Of a DNA stretch of 64,000 bases, positions 57,648-64,000 are shown in pieces. Position 1 is the stretch's first letter. Each line of letters begins with the position of its first letter. The notes under the pieces are model-generated. The model saw only the letters and a list, made by a program, of their open reading frames with translations. It made no database searches and had not been told where the DNA came from. Location: the NCBI RefSeq assembly GCF_013167215.1, contig NZ_JABJWY010000034.1, positions 992,001 to 1,056,000 on the forward strand, given 5' to 3'. The position numbers and the translations under genes are program-made. This stretch comes from Sphingobacterium prati. GTDB lineage: Bacteria > Bacteroidota > Bacteroidia > Sphingobacteriales > Sphingobacteriaceae.

Positions 57648-58022
57648 ATGAATACTACACAATCTGATTCTTATCAACCCATATTGCTAGCTCAGCATTG
57701 GATAGATGCATGGAACCAACATGATTTAGATGCAATTATGCAGCATTACAGCGAAAACATTAATTTTTGTTCACCTGTCATTCAAAAAATGGGAGTCAAT
57801 ACGGCCGGCTGCATAAACAATAAACACGAGTTACAAACATATTTCCAGAAAGCCCTTGAAAAATACCCGGATTTACATTTTGAGCTTGTCCATATACTCG
57901 AAGGAGTCAACTCGATAGTCCTCTTTTATAAAAGTGTCAATAATTCCTTATCGGCAGAATATATGGAACTGGATCAACAAGGTAAAGTGTGCAGGGTATC
58001 CGCACATTATAAAGGACTGTAA
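57648..58022 (+). CDS. SnoaL/NTF2-like fold protein
   Basis: The 124-aa product has the usual NTF2-like opening ILLAQHWIDAWNQHDLDAIMQHYSENINFCSPVI. A helix-strand pattern (LQTYFQKALEKYPDLHFELVHILEGVNSIVLFYKSV) and a C-terminal strand ending in GL follow. The conical fold serves as small-molecule isomerase or as a ligand-binding module, and no catalytic set is recognisable here. Single gene, convergent with the cytolysin-like lipoprotein gene. Function unknown. Confidence 0.85.
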   Translation: MNTTQSDSYQPILLAQHWIDAWNQHDLDAIMQHYSENINFCSPVIQKMGVNTAGCINNKHELQTYFQKALEKYPDLHFELVHILEGVNSIVLFYKSVNNSLSAEYMELDQQGKVCRVSAHYKGL

Positions 58023-58040
58023 CGATACACACTGTTATCA

Positions 58041-59039
58041 TTAATTATTTTCCTCCTCACGAACAAGAAAATCATAAGAATACCAGAACTTCAACGGTGA
58101 AAAATCGTCCAGGTTTCGCATTGAATAGCTTATGGGAAAATCAAATGAATTGCTTTGTTTTTCAAACTCTTTCTTAAATTCTTTTATCAGTTTCATTATT
58201 CCCTGTAAACCACTTTCACGCCTGATAAAGCTTTCCTTTCTACCACCACGTAAATAAATCAACAGGTCTGAAGCATTTAAGATGTTTTCTTCATCCTCAC
58301 TCAGTCGTTGACCATCCAACAATTTATCAAGTACGTTTTTAAAATCAATTCGCGGATAATCACTTTCGCCCATCATTATCACATGTGTACCATAGTTCAC
58401 TACATTCGTGTAATATGGATTAATTCCCGCTTGCTTTAACTGCGAAACATCGCTCCTGCTAAAGGCAGACGAAAACTCATTGATTTCCGCTATTAATGAA
58501 AATGCAATATTTTCGCTACGCATCAGACAACTATATGCTCTTTTGATTGTTGTTGAATCATTGTGTTCAGTAAGCCTTAAAACACTATCTACGTCAGGAC
58601 TATTATTGAGGTGATAGCGGATCGACTCATAATCAAAAAAATCTGTGATAGAAAAACCCGACTTAACCGCTTCGGCATTTTTATTTTTACGGGCATAGGA
58701 ACGAATTCCCTCGAAGGTTGGAGTAATTTTGGAACCTGAAATAGCAGAAGCCGTTGGTACTATTGTTATTTTGAAAGGTTTATAGCGCCCACGCAAGGAT
58801 GTCAACTCTACTGTAGGCATAGTATCTTTCAATCCCCACACCGTCCCTAAATAAAAATTTTTGTCTATGGTTTGGTCCACATAGATCTGGTTTACCGAAA
58901 AACCGACAGAACGACCAATAAATTGAAACTTCTTAGATAATGCGCCACCGTCGATCTCCATAGAATCTGGGTCAACTTCTTCCTTGTCACAACTGGACAA
59001 TACGAATAAACCGAGCAACAATACAAAAAGGTATTTCAT
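58041..59039 (-). CDS. Surface lipoprotein with a cholesterol-dependent-cytolysin-like (MACPF/CDC) core
   Basis: The 332-aa product has a lipoprotein signal, LFVLSSC with Cys17, followed by D-K-E-E-V. This fits the X-K-(D/E)2-X surface-export signal of Bacteroidota. Residues about 165-325 follow the CDC order: a strand-forming region (IKRAYSCLMRSENIAFSLIA), DVSQLKQAGINPYYTNVVNY then GTHVIMM (CDC: TxxDLKxRGV..NVxYGRxxYxKLE), a helix, LLIYLRGGRKESF (CDC: xAxIYGGD), a helical pair, and FPISYSMRNLDDFSPLKFW (CDC: xPISYTxxFLKDN). It ends 14 residues later, so domain 4 with the cholesterol-binding undecapeptide is missing. Probably a pore-forming or pore-partner protein aimed at other cells. Confidence 0.72.
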   Translation of the reverse strand: MKYLFVLLLGLFVLSSCDKEEVDPDSMEIDGGALSKKFQFIGRSVGFSVNQIYVDQTIDKNFYLGTVWGLKDTMPTVELTSLRGRYKPFKITIVPTASAISGSKITPTFEGIRSYARKNKNAEAVKSGFSITDFFDYESIRYHLNNSPDVDSVLRLTEHNDSTTIKRAYSCLMRSENIAFSLIAEINEFSSAFSRSDVSQLKQAGINPYYTNVVNYGTHVIMMGESDYPRIDFKNVLDKLLDGQRLSEDEENILNASDLLIYLRGGRKESFIRRESGLQGIMKLIKEFKKEFEKQSNSFDFPISYSMRNLDDFSPLKFWYSYDFLVREEENN

Positions 59040-59121
59040 AATTCAAAAATTACTCGTTCCCAAAAAGTCAAAAATATTCCCATGTTAAAAGCAGGAAGGC
59101 TAAAGGCTTTTGGTTCTTTAT

Positions 59122-59129
59122 CAAAGATA
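59122..59129 (-). promoter_or_regulatory. Candidate -7 element of the cytolysin-like gene
   Basis: On the minus strand it reads TATCTTTG, an exact TAnnTTTG match, 83 bp before the ATG at 59039. No convincing -33 TTTG at the usual spacing, which may mean an activator is needed. Confidence 0.4.
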
Positions 59130-59273
59130 TATAAAAATACCTATCCATCCTATATAAAATTCAGAATAACAAAGGAATAAGATAAAAATTTTCCTAACGA
59201 CAGTACATAATCATGCTGATCACCACCGAACCAATGAGAGACAAAGATCTCACGAATCAAAATTCATAAAATA

Positions 59274-59307
59274 AAAGCCGCTGGAATGGGGAATCCCAAG
59301 CGGCTTT
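59274..59307 (+). terminator. Leader hairpin (copy A) of the receptor relic
   Basis: AAAGCCGCT pairs with AGCGGCTTT around a loop containing ATGGGG, followed by CTTCT, then TAACCTAATGAAAAAC with a 6-codon frame. Position and layout resemble the transcription leader of TonB-receptor genes in this family of bacteria. Confidence 0.55.
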
Positions 59308-59468
59308 CTTCTAACCTAATGAAAAACATCATACCTTGATCGGTACTGTGTTGATCTCCTAATTCCAAATATATCAGGTCTATTTCTTAATATACCTTGC
59401 CAATTACAATTCGCATACTGTTATTTACGATTCGTAAGCCCTGTACTATTTGTAGCCTATTCTATTAA

Positions 59469-60224
59469 TGTGGTAAAACTCCCGAATCGAGGGTTACGGA
59501 TAACCAAGGAAACCAGACTCTGACTGAAAACAAACCAGCTGGCCTAAAGATAGACAAAGCATGGTCTCCAAAATTTGCTTTGATTCATCAACATATTTCA
59601 AGTTCGAGCATTTTTGTAACTTACGCGAGTAACTTTGAAGTCAGCACTGAATACGACCGAGAGTATCGTTCATTAGGTCCTTCTATTATCGACCAATATG
59701 AATTTGGCGTAAAAAATGAATTTATGAATGGCCGTTTAACAGCAAATGCATCTGTATATAGAATTAAAAATAATAGGTTTGCGCAATCCGTTATCTCAGA
59801 AGATAGCAGCATCAAAGATACTCAAATGAAGGAGTTTACTGGAGAAACAACATCAGTTGGTATAGCGTTGGATTTACGGGGACAATGAACAGAAGGACTG
59901 AATATTATAGCTGGTTATAGCTATAATTTTAGGAGATATACAAAGACCATTGAGATGGGAAATGCTGAAGGAGAAAGACAGGTCGGATCTACGAACAATA
60001 CGAAGGCAAATATCAGAGACGGCTTAAATCGTCTGATTTCTGTCAGTCCATTTACTACCATTGACTTTTCGGCCGGATACGCCTACAAAAATTGGAGTAT
60101 TCTTGGAAAATTGTCCAATATCACTGTTGCATTTAATTATTACATCCACGAAAATTATAGCGTGAATCCAATTGCGCCGTGCAGTTTTATGGCAACACTT
60201 GCGTATAAATTCGAAAAAAGATAA
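59469..60224 (+). pseudogene. Relic of a TonB-dependent siderophore receptor (C-terminal part)
   Basis: The frame is readable from 59469 and is interrupted by TGA at 59886-59888; both sides are in the same register. The text follows the C-terminal barrel of FpvA/FhuE-like siderophore receptors: KAWSPKFAL, SIFVTYASNFEV, PSIIDQYEFGVKNEF, TANASVYRIKNNRFAQSV, GLNIIAGYSYNFRRYTKT, FTTIDFSAGYAYKNWSILGKLSNIT, NYYIHENYSVNPI, and terminal YKF. The plug and first barrel half are absent, and about 30-40 residues seem deleted between RQVGSTNN and KANIRDGLNRLI. It has at least three lesions and cannot function, though its terminator survives. Confidence 0.85.
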
Positions 60225-60237
60225 TTTTCTATTAACA

Positions 60238-60271
60238 AAACACGGAGCTTTAACCCAAGGGCTCCGCGTTT
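60238..60271 (+). terminator. Terminator downstream of the receptor relic
   Basis: AAACACGGAGC and GCTCCGCGTTT pair at 10 of 11 positions (60238-60248 with 60261-60271). It is the preserved end of the decayed receptor gene. Confidence 0.65.
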
Positions 60272-60307
60272 GTCGATCTAATTTTTGAATCCCCAATCAC
60301 AGAATTT

Positions 60308-60496
60308 TTAGATCTCATTTTTTTTTCTTTTTATCAGATCGGCAGATAAAAAAGCTGTAACGCTCGCTGCAACCAATGCAGAAATACCAATATTCATTGT
60401 ACTGATCAGAATGTGATCGGAAAGGGAATATTTTATGCTATAATAAGTAAAAGTATAGCTAATCAAATAAACGATAAAGGCTTTAATAATTTCCAT
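60308..60496 (-). CDS. Small two-helix membrane protein
   Basis: The 62-aa frame has two hydrophobic helices (residues about 4-22 and 30-50) and a basic tail (LIKRKKNEI), a normal inside-positive arrangement. No family recognised. It lies between the receptor relic and a second leader hairpin. Real small membrane protein or chance frame: the regular topology slightly favours real. Confidence 0.4.
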   Translation of the reverse strand: MEIIKAFIVYLISYTFTYYSIKYSLSDHILISTMNIGISALVAASVTAFLSADLIKRKKNEI

Positions 60497-61005
60497 AATA
60501 TTAATACTGGGATTCAGCTACATCAATTCCTAGATCAAATATAAAGAGCCTTTTATACTTATTTCATTTTGCTTACAATTCGTATTACTTGATTTATGAT
60601 TCGCAGTTTTAACAGCACGTTTTTTCTGTAAGATCCATGGTCTGCTCAGCTAACGGTTATAATAAAAAACACCCGATAGCATGGGGTACTCCGGGTGTTT
60701 TAGCCATATTATTAACCTATTTTATGAAAAGTGCCCGTGATGGGCAACACTAAAGTAGAAAAAAACTTTGTATAAACAAAATAAAAAGTAAAAAAATTAG
60801 ATTTTCAATCCCAGCTAAACCGGTTAAACATCCTATTTTAGACGAATACTTAATCTTCGTTCTCCTCCACAAGCTGATATATTACATTCTTTTCTGTCCA
60901 GTTTATCTGCTGTATTACCAATATGTAGATACGCACAAAAGTATAGACGCCAGGTTGTGATTACTAGATTTTGTTTAATTTTAGTCCATTCAATAATTGT
61001 AAGCT
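60497..61005. other. Gap with a second leader hairpin, no gene
   Basis: This 509-bp region has leader copy B (60667-60700) and AT-rich DNA. A minus-strand open stretch without start codon (60850-60950, ending QLVEENED) might be the tail of a lost gene. The Crp/Fnr promoter must be near its right end; TAGATTTT at about 60965 is a weak -7 candidate. Confidence 0.45.
60667..60700 (+). terminator. Leader hairpin (copy B), orphan
   Basis: AAACACCCG pairs with CGGGTGTTT around a loop with ATGGGG, followed by TTTTAG and then TTAACCTATTTTATGAAAAG with a 9-codon frame ending TAA at about 60751. The layout is the same as copy A, but no receptor gene follows. Confidence 0.5.
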
Positions 61006-61581
61006 ATGACCTATCGCGAAATTCTCAGGCAACATATCAACAAGACCGTCCTATTAAATGACGAACAGTTCGATTATTTCTTTTCCTTTTTCAAACCAAT
61101 ATCATTTAAAAGGAAACAGTCGATAATTAACATTGGCGATAAGGTAGAATGCGAATATTTTGTCCTAAATGGCTGCCTGAAAACTTTTGTAATCAATGAT
61201 GAACAAAAGATGCATATCCTACAATTCGCTACGCAGACATGGTGGGCATCTGATTACAATGCTTTGCACAACAATACAAGAGCAACAGTCAACCTAGATT
61301 GTGTAAGCGATGCAGACACACTTTGTTTGTCGGGAGAGGACCGTGAACATGTATGCAAAGAAATCCATGAGGTGGAAACATTTTTAAGGTGGCGTTCCAA
61401 TAAAGGTTATATAGGATTGCAAAAGAGAATTTTGTCCTTGCTAAACAATGATGCCCGCAGCCGTTATGAGGAACTAATGCTGCAATATCCCGAACTCTAT
61501 AATCTTGTTCCCAAACAGTTGATTGCAGCTTATCTTGGAGTTTCCCGTGAGACACTCAGCAGGCTCTACCAAGCTAAATAA
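61006..61581 (+). CDS. Crp/Fnr-family transcriptional regulator
   Basis: The 191-aa product has a cyclic-nucleotide-binding-type beta-roll (FKPISFKRKQSIINIGDKVECEYFVLNGCLKTFVI). A dimer helix and a C-terminal helix-turn-helix (LVPKQLIAAYLGVSRETLSRLYQ) follow. The R-E-T-L-S-R recognition helix is of the Crp/Fnr kind that reads TGA half-sites. Two TGAT-N4-ATCA palindromes lie between this gene and the DJ-1 gene that follows by 117 bp, so it likely controls that gene. Ligand unknown. Confidence 0.93.
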   Translation: MTYREILRQHINKTVLLNDEQFDYFFSFFKPISFKRKQSIINIGDKVECEYFVLNGCLKTFVINDEQKMHILQFATQTWWASDYNALHNNTRATVNLDCVSDADTLCLSGEDREHVCKEIHEVETFLRWRSNKGYIGLQKRILSLLNNDARSRYEELMLQYPELYNLVPKQLIAAYLGVSRETLSRLYQAK

Positions 61582-61597
61582 TGTGATGTAGATCAAA
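61582..61597. promoter_or_regulatory. Crp/Fnr-type site 1
   Basis: TGTGATGTAGATCAAA begins one base after the regulator stop codon. The inner TGAT-GTAG-ATCA is a perfect half-site pair of the Fnr kind. Confidence 0.55.
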
Positions 61598-61619
61598 AAA
61601 GCAAAACCATTCCCTAAAA

Positions 61620-61635
61620 TGTGATGTATATCACA
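61620..61635. promoter_or_regulatory. Crp/Fnr-type site 2
   Basis: TGTGATGTATATCACA is a perfect palindrome in half-sites TGTGA-N6-TCACA, identical to the classical Crp consensus. It lies 38 bp after site 1 and 23 bp before a TACTTTG -7-like element (61659-61665), a spacing suited to activation. Confidence 0.65.
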
Positions 61636-61658
61636 TAAGGATCTGACAATTTATATCC

Positions 61659-61665
61659 TACTTTG
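61659..61665 (+). promoter_or_regulatory. Candidate -7 element of the DJ-1/PfpI gene
   Basis: TACTTTG, near TAnnTTTG, lies 34 bp before the start codon of the DJ-1-like gene and downstream of Crp/Fnr-type site 2. Confidence 0.35.
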
Positions 61666-61698
61666 TGTGATCGTTTAGAAAATTAAATATTCTTAAAA

Positions 61699-62394
61699 AT
61701 GAAAAAAGAGAACTTAAAGGTATTGGTCGTGCTGACCTCACACGACCAATTGGGAGATACAGGAAATAAAACAGGTTTTTGGATAGAAGAGTTTGCAGCA
61801 CCCTATTATGTTATGGCTGATGCGGGTATCGACATCACGATCGCTTCGCCAAAAGGTGGACAACCACCAATAGATCCAAAAAGTGCACTTCCTGATTTCC
61901 AGACAGCAGCAACAAAGCGCTTCGATGCAGATAACGAACTTCAGAGCAAATTGGCCAACAGTGTGCCTTTATCTGAGGTTAATGAACAAGATTACGACGC
62001 AATTTTCTTTCCAGGCGGCCACGGTCCACTCTGGGATCTTGCAAATGACAAAACTTCGATTTCTTTAATTGAGGCATTCTGGAGACACGATAAACCTGTA
62101 GCTGCCGTATGTCACGCTCCTGGAGTATTTCGATTTGTAAAGAATCCTGACGGCCGTCCACTGGTTCAAGGCAAAAAAGTTACCGGCTTTTCTAATTCCG
62201 AAGAGGACGCTGTACAGTTGACAGATGTTGTCCCTTTCCTAGTTGAAGATGAATTGATCAATCTTGGCGGCCAGTATAGTAAAGGTGATGATTGGAGCAG
62301 TCATGTGGTTAAAGATGGTAAGCTGATCACTGGCCAAAATCCTGGTTCATCAGAAGAGACTGCAAAAGAACTATTGGCCCTTCTGAAGCAATAA
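61699..62394 (+). CDS. DJ-1/PfpI family protein (Hsp31-like glyoxalase/chaperone group)
   Basis: The 231-aa product has the class-I-amidotransferase-like fold with nucleophile elbow AAVCHAPGVF (Cys138, His139), oxyanion strand FFPGGHGPLWDL and Glu in FWIEEFAAPY. KVTGFSNSEEDAVQL and LITGQNPGSSEETAKELL are common to the Hsp31/YDR533C group. Such proteins act on methylglyoxal or protect proteins under stress. Cytoplasmic. It is the apparent target of the upstream Crp/Fnr regulator, with two binding palindromes before it, and a long terminator follows. Confidence 0.93.
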   Translation: MKKENLKVLVVLTSHDQLGDTGNKTGFWIEEFAAPYYVMADAGIDITIASPKGGQPPIDPKSALPDFQTAATKRFDADNELQSKLANSVPLSEVNEQDYDAIFFPGGHGPLWDLANDKTSISLIEAFWRHDKPVAAVCHAPGVFRFVKNPDGRPLVQGKKVTGFSNSEEDAVQLTDVVPFLVEDELINLGGQYSKGDDWSSHVVKDGKLITGQNPGSSEETAKELLALLKQ

Positions 62395-62413
62395 CATCAA
62401 AACTGTTAAAACA

Positions 62414-62461
62414 TTGGACAGCGGAGGTAAATCATCGATTCGATTTACCTTCGCTGTTCAA
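62414..62461. terminator. Terminator after the DJ-1/PfpI gene
   Basis: Arms 62414-62433 and 62442-62461 form a 20-bp stem with two G-T pairs over an 8-nt loop, 20 bp past the stop codon. Between convergent genes, so useful in both directions. Confidence 0.75.
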
Positions 62462-62562
62462 TTGCGATATTTATCTAACGGCATTTTATAACTGTTCCCT
62501 ATGAAAGGTCATGATGTTCAAGGATGTTCTAAAATCAATAGGTTACTATTGTTTCAGTCCCC

Positions 62563-64000
62563 TTATTCCCGATCTATAGCATGTGCATTGACTATTTTTT
62601 TTAAGTCAATCCCTTTGCCCAATACAGGTTTAAAAATATCACCCACTGTATTTATCCGTTCAATCGCGTTAAAAATAGTAAAATCGGTCATCTTAAGCCC
62701 TTTCTTTACCTCGTCCCAGTGGAGCGGCGTGGACACGGTAGCTCCTGGTTTGGGCCGGACCGAATAGACCGATGCAATCGTCGCGTGAGGTCTGTTTTGA
62801 AGAAAATCTAAGTACATCTTTCCTTTGCGGTCACGTACAGTACGTTCGAGGCTAGTATAAGCTGGTATTTCAGCATGCACCAAAGTCACGATGATACGTG
62901 CAAACTCTTTAGCCTGATCATAGGTATATTTGTTTCCCAAAGGAATATAGATATGGAGCCCTGTAGAACCACTTGTTTTGCAATAACTAGGCACGCCCAT
63001 GTTATCCAGAATTTGTTTAGTCACCTGTGCTGCTTCAATCACCTGATCGAAAGAGTTTTTATCCGGATCCAGGTCAATGATACAGTAGGTTGGATAATCC
63101 GGCTTTTTGACTGTACTATTCCAAGGATTCATTTCTATACAACCGAGATTGGCCATGTATAATAAAGTTGCTTCATCCTTCCCGACGAGATAATGTCTAT
63201 CCCGATTATCCGCTTCACTTTGATATAAATAAAGTTCAGCCCAATCCGGCGCGGTATCAGTGACATCTTTAAAATAGAATCCCTCCCCATTGATACCATT
63301 AGGGAATCGATTCATACTTTGCGGTCTACCTTTCAGGTATGGTAATATAAAAGGTGCAGCTTGATCGTAATAATTGATAAGATCGCGTTTGGTAATCTTT
63401 TCTTTAGGCCAAAAAATCTTATTAAGATTAGTAAATTTAAGTTCATGCTTATTGATCTTTTTCACCTGATTTTTCTCTTCCGAGTTTAACAGCGTCCTGC
63501 GTTCTACAGCAGACCGTGATTTAATCGGAGCATTCATTTTATCTGCAACGACTTGTTGCGTGGGCTCTTCCTGTTCAAGCATCACTTTCTTTGGATCCTT
63601 ATCTTCCCGCATGCCATCAAATGAAGGGTGCCGCATAACACCGTCATTCGTCATTTCTGTAAAACTGACCTCACAGATCAATTCAGGACGCAGCCATGTC
63701 ACTGAAGCATGTGGTGGATTGGGGCGGAAGCGTGAAGGTTTGTTGACATCAGGTTCATCCGCAAAAGGTGTCTTTTCTGTTATCAATGGCTTAAATAGTA
63801 CCATCAATTCCTTTTGTAACTTGGCATTATAGCCAGTCCCCACCTTACCCGTATAAATGAGTTTTTTACCTTTATATACACCTACAAGCAGACTACTAAA
63901 TACCTTACTAGAATCATCATTTAGGGTATAACCTCCAATAACAACTTCCTGGCGCTTATTGGCCTTGACTTTCAACCAGTCATGGGAACGGTTATTGGCG
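62563..64000 (-). CDS. ligD: DNA ligase D, ligase C-terminus plus polymerase domain (5' end outside window)
   Basis: The frame is open to the right edge; an apparent start at 63975 is an internal TTG, and ANNRSHDWLKVK continues across it. That WLKVK with QEVVIGGYT is ligase motif V-VI of ATP-dependent LigD. The OB-fold (FSSLLVGVYKGKKLIYTGKVGTG) and a basic linker follow, then the primase-polymerase domain at about 180-470: LTNLNKIFWPKEKITKRDLINYYD-type opening, catalytic IIDLDPD, SGSTGLHIYIPLG and the AISYSLR-like IASVYSVRPKPGATVSTPL. LigD performs bacterial non-homologous end joining with Ku, which is not in this window. Confidence 0.95.
   Translation of the reverse strand, partial: ANNRSHDWLKVKANKRQEVVIGGYTLNDDSSKVFSSLLVGVYKGKKLIYTGKVGTGYNAKLQKELMVLFKPLITEKTPFADEPDVNKPSRFRPNPPHASVTWLRPELICEVSFTEMTNDGVMRHPSFDGMREDKDPKKVMLEQEEPTQQVVADKMNAPIKSRSAVERRTLLNSEEKNQVKKINKHELKFTNLNKIFWPKEKITKRDLINYYDQAAPFILPYLKGRPQSMNRFPNGINGEGFYFKDVTDTAPDWAELYLYQSEADNRDRHYLVGKDEATLLYMANLGCIEMNPWNSTVKKPDYPTYCIIDLDPDKNSFDQVIEAAQVTKQILDNMGVPSYCKTSGSTGLHIYIPLGNKYTYDQAKEFARIIVTLVHAEIPAYTSLERTVRDRKGKMYLDFLQNRPHATIASVYSVRPKPGATVSTPLHWDEVKKGLKMTDFTIFNAIERINTVGDIFKPVLGKGIDLKKIVNAHAIDRE

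Larger units (their letters stand above)
59040..59468. other. Divergent gap between the cytolysin-like gene and the receptor relic
   Basis: Contains the -7 candidate of the cytolysin-like gene, the leader hairpin at 59274-59307 with a 6-codon reading frame (59319-59339), and otherwise AT-rich DNA. The 5' two-thirds of the receptor gene that should stand here is gone. Confidence 0.55.

Noticed and set aside
58041..59039. Classical MACPF signature Y-x6-(F/Y)-G-T-H-(F/Y) as sole basis for the pore-protein call
   Set aside because: The match fails at the last position (Val instead of Phe/Tyr), so I based the call on the wider CDC-like segment order instead.
60850..60950. Minus-strand stretch ending QLVEENED as a gene tail
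   Set aside because: No start codon, only about 34 codons open, and no family recognised; possibly a relic but not supportable.

Overview
The window is chromosomal DNA of a Bacteroidota member. It most resembles the family Sphingobacteriaceae, genus Sphingobacterium or a close relative. The grounds are SusC/SusD pairs, DUF3823, a Reg_prop/Y_Y_Y sensor kinase with an AraC-type regulator, PepSY-flavoreductase genes, many 'SSC'-type lipoproteins, TAnnTTTG-like promoter elements and AT-rich intergenic DNA. I see no rRNA, tRNA, CRISPR array or intact insertion sequence. Both edges cut genes: a DUF2071 gene on the left and ligD on the right.

Layout. 1-6.4 kb: housekeeping and stress genes (DUF2071 protein, KatG, DUF4126 membrane protein, Hsp20, small membrane proteins, an ECF sigma factor). 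6.4-11.7 kb: a minus-strand operon (ankyrin protein, DUF2271 protein, PepSY-flavodoxin-reductase, ApbE) that reads as a transmembrane electron route ending on a covalently flavinylated periplasmic protein. 12-12.9 kb: an alpha/beta hydrolase. 13-23.5 kb: a glycan-degradation locus without SusC/SusD (GH43, GH2, GH127-like, mutarotase), divergent from a hybrid-two-component-type sensor that is split into a kinase and a REC-AraC regulator with an ATGA overlap. 23.7-36.8 kb: a polysaccharide utilization locus in the order GH76, SusC, SusD, DUF3823, unassigned TIM-barrel-like hydrolase. It is divergent from an unusual membrane-spanning one-component regulator (LamG-like and propeller sensor, one TM helix, winged helix plus BTAD/SARP-like effector). 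A tandem heptamer repeat with 11-bp period lies in the shared promoter region.

36.9-42.4 kb: a DUF1275 transporter-like protein, two small proteins in overlapping genes, an OmpR-type two-component system and a cold-shock-domain fusion protein. 43-48.8 kb: a minus-strand set of redox enzymes (two Gfo/Idh/MocA oxidoreductases, an FAD-binding dehydrogenase, a DUF1905 protein, a YghZ-like aldo-keto reductase). 49-53.5 kb: a LytS/LytTR system followed by an outer-membrane beta-barrel receptor, with a 21-bp-period direct repeat between them. 53.5-58 kb: phosphonatase-like HAD, Crp/Fnr regulator plus DoxX protein, a truncated gene fragment, a GH16-type glucanase broken by one in-frame amber codon, and an NTF2-like protein.

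58-62.4 kb holds the most unusual gene: a lipoprotein (58041-59039) whose C-terminal half follows the core of cholesterol-dependent cytolysins/MACPF proteins. It lacks the membrane-binding domain 4 and carries a surface-export signal after its lipobox cysteine. Beyond it lie a decayed TonB siderophore receptor with its leader hairpin and terminator, a second copy of the same leader type, and a Crp/Fnr gene followed by two TGAT-N4-ATCA palindromes in front of a DJ-1/PfpI gene. The window ends in the ligase-polymerase part of ligD.

All family assignments come from reading motifs; no database search was run.
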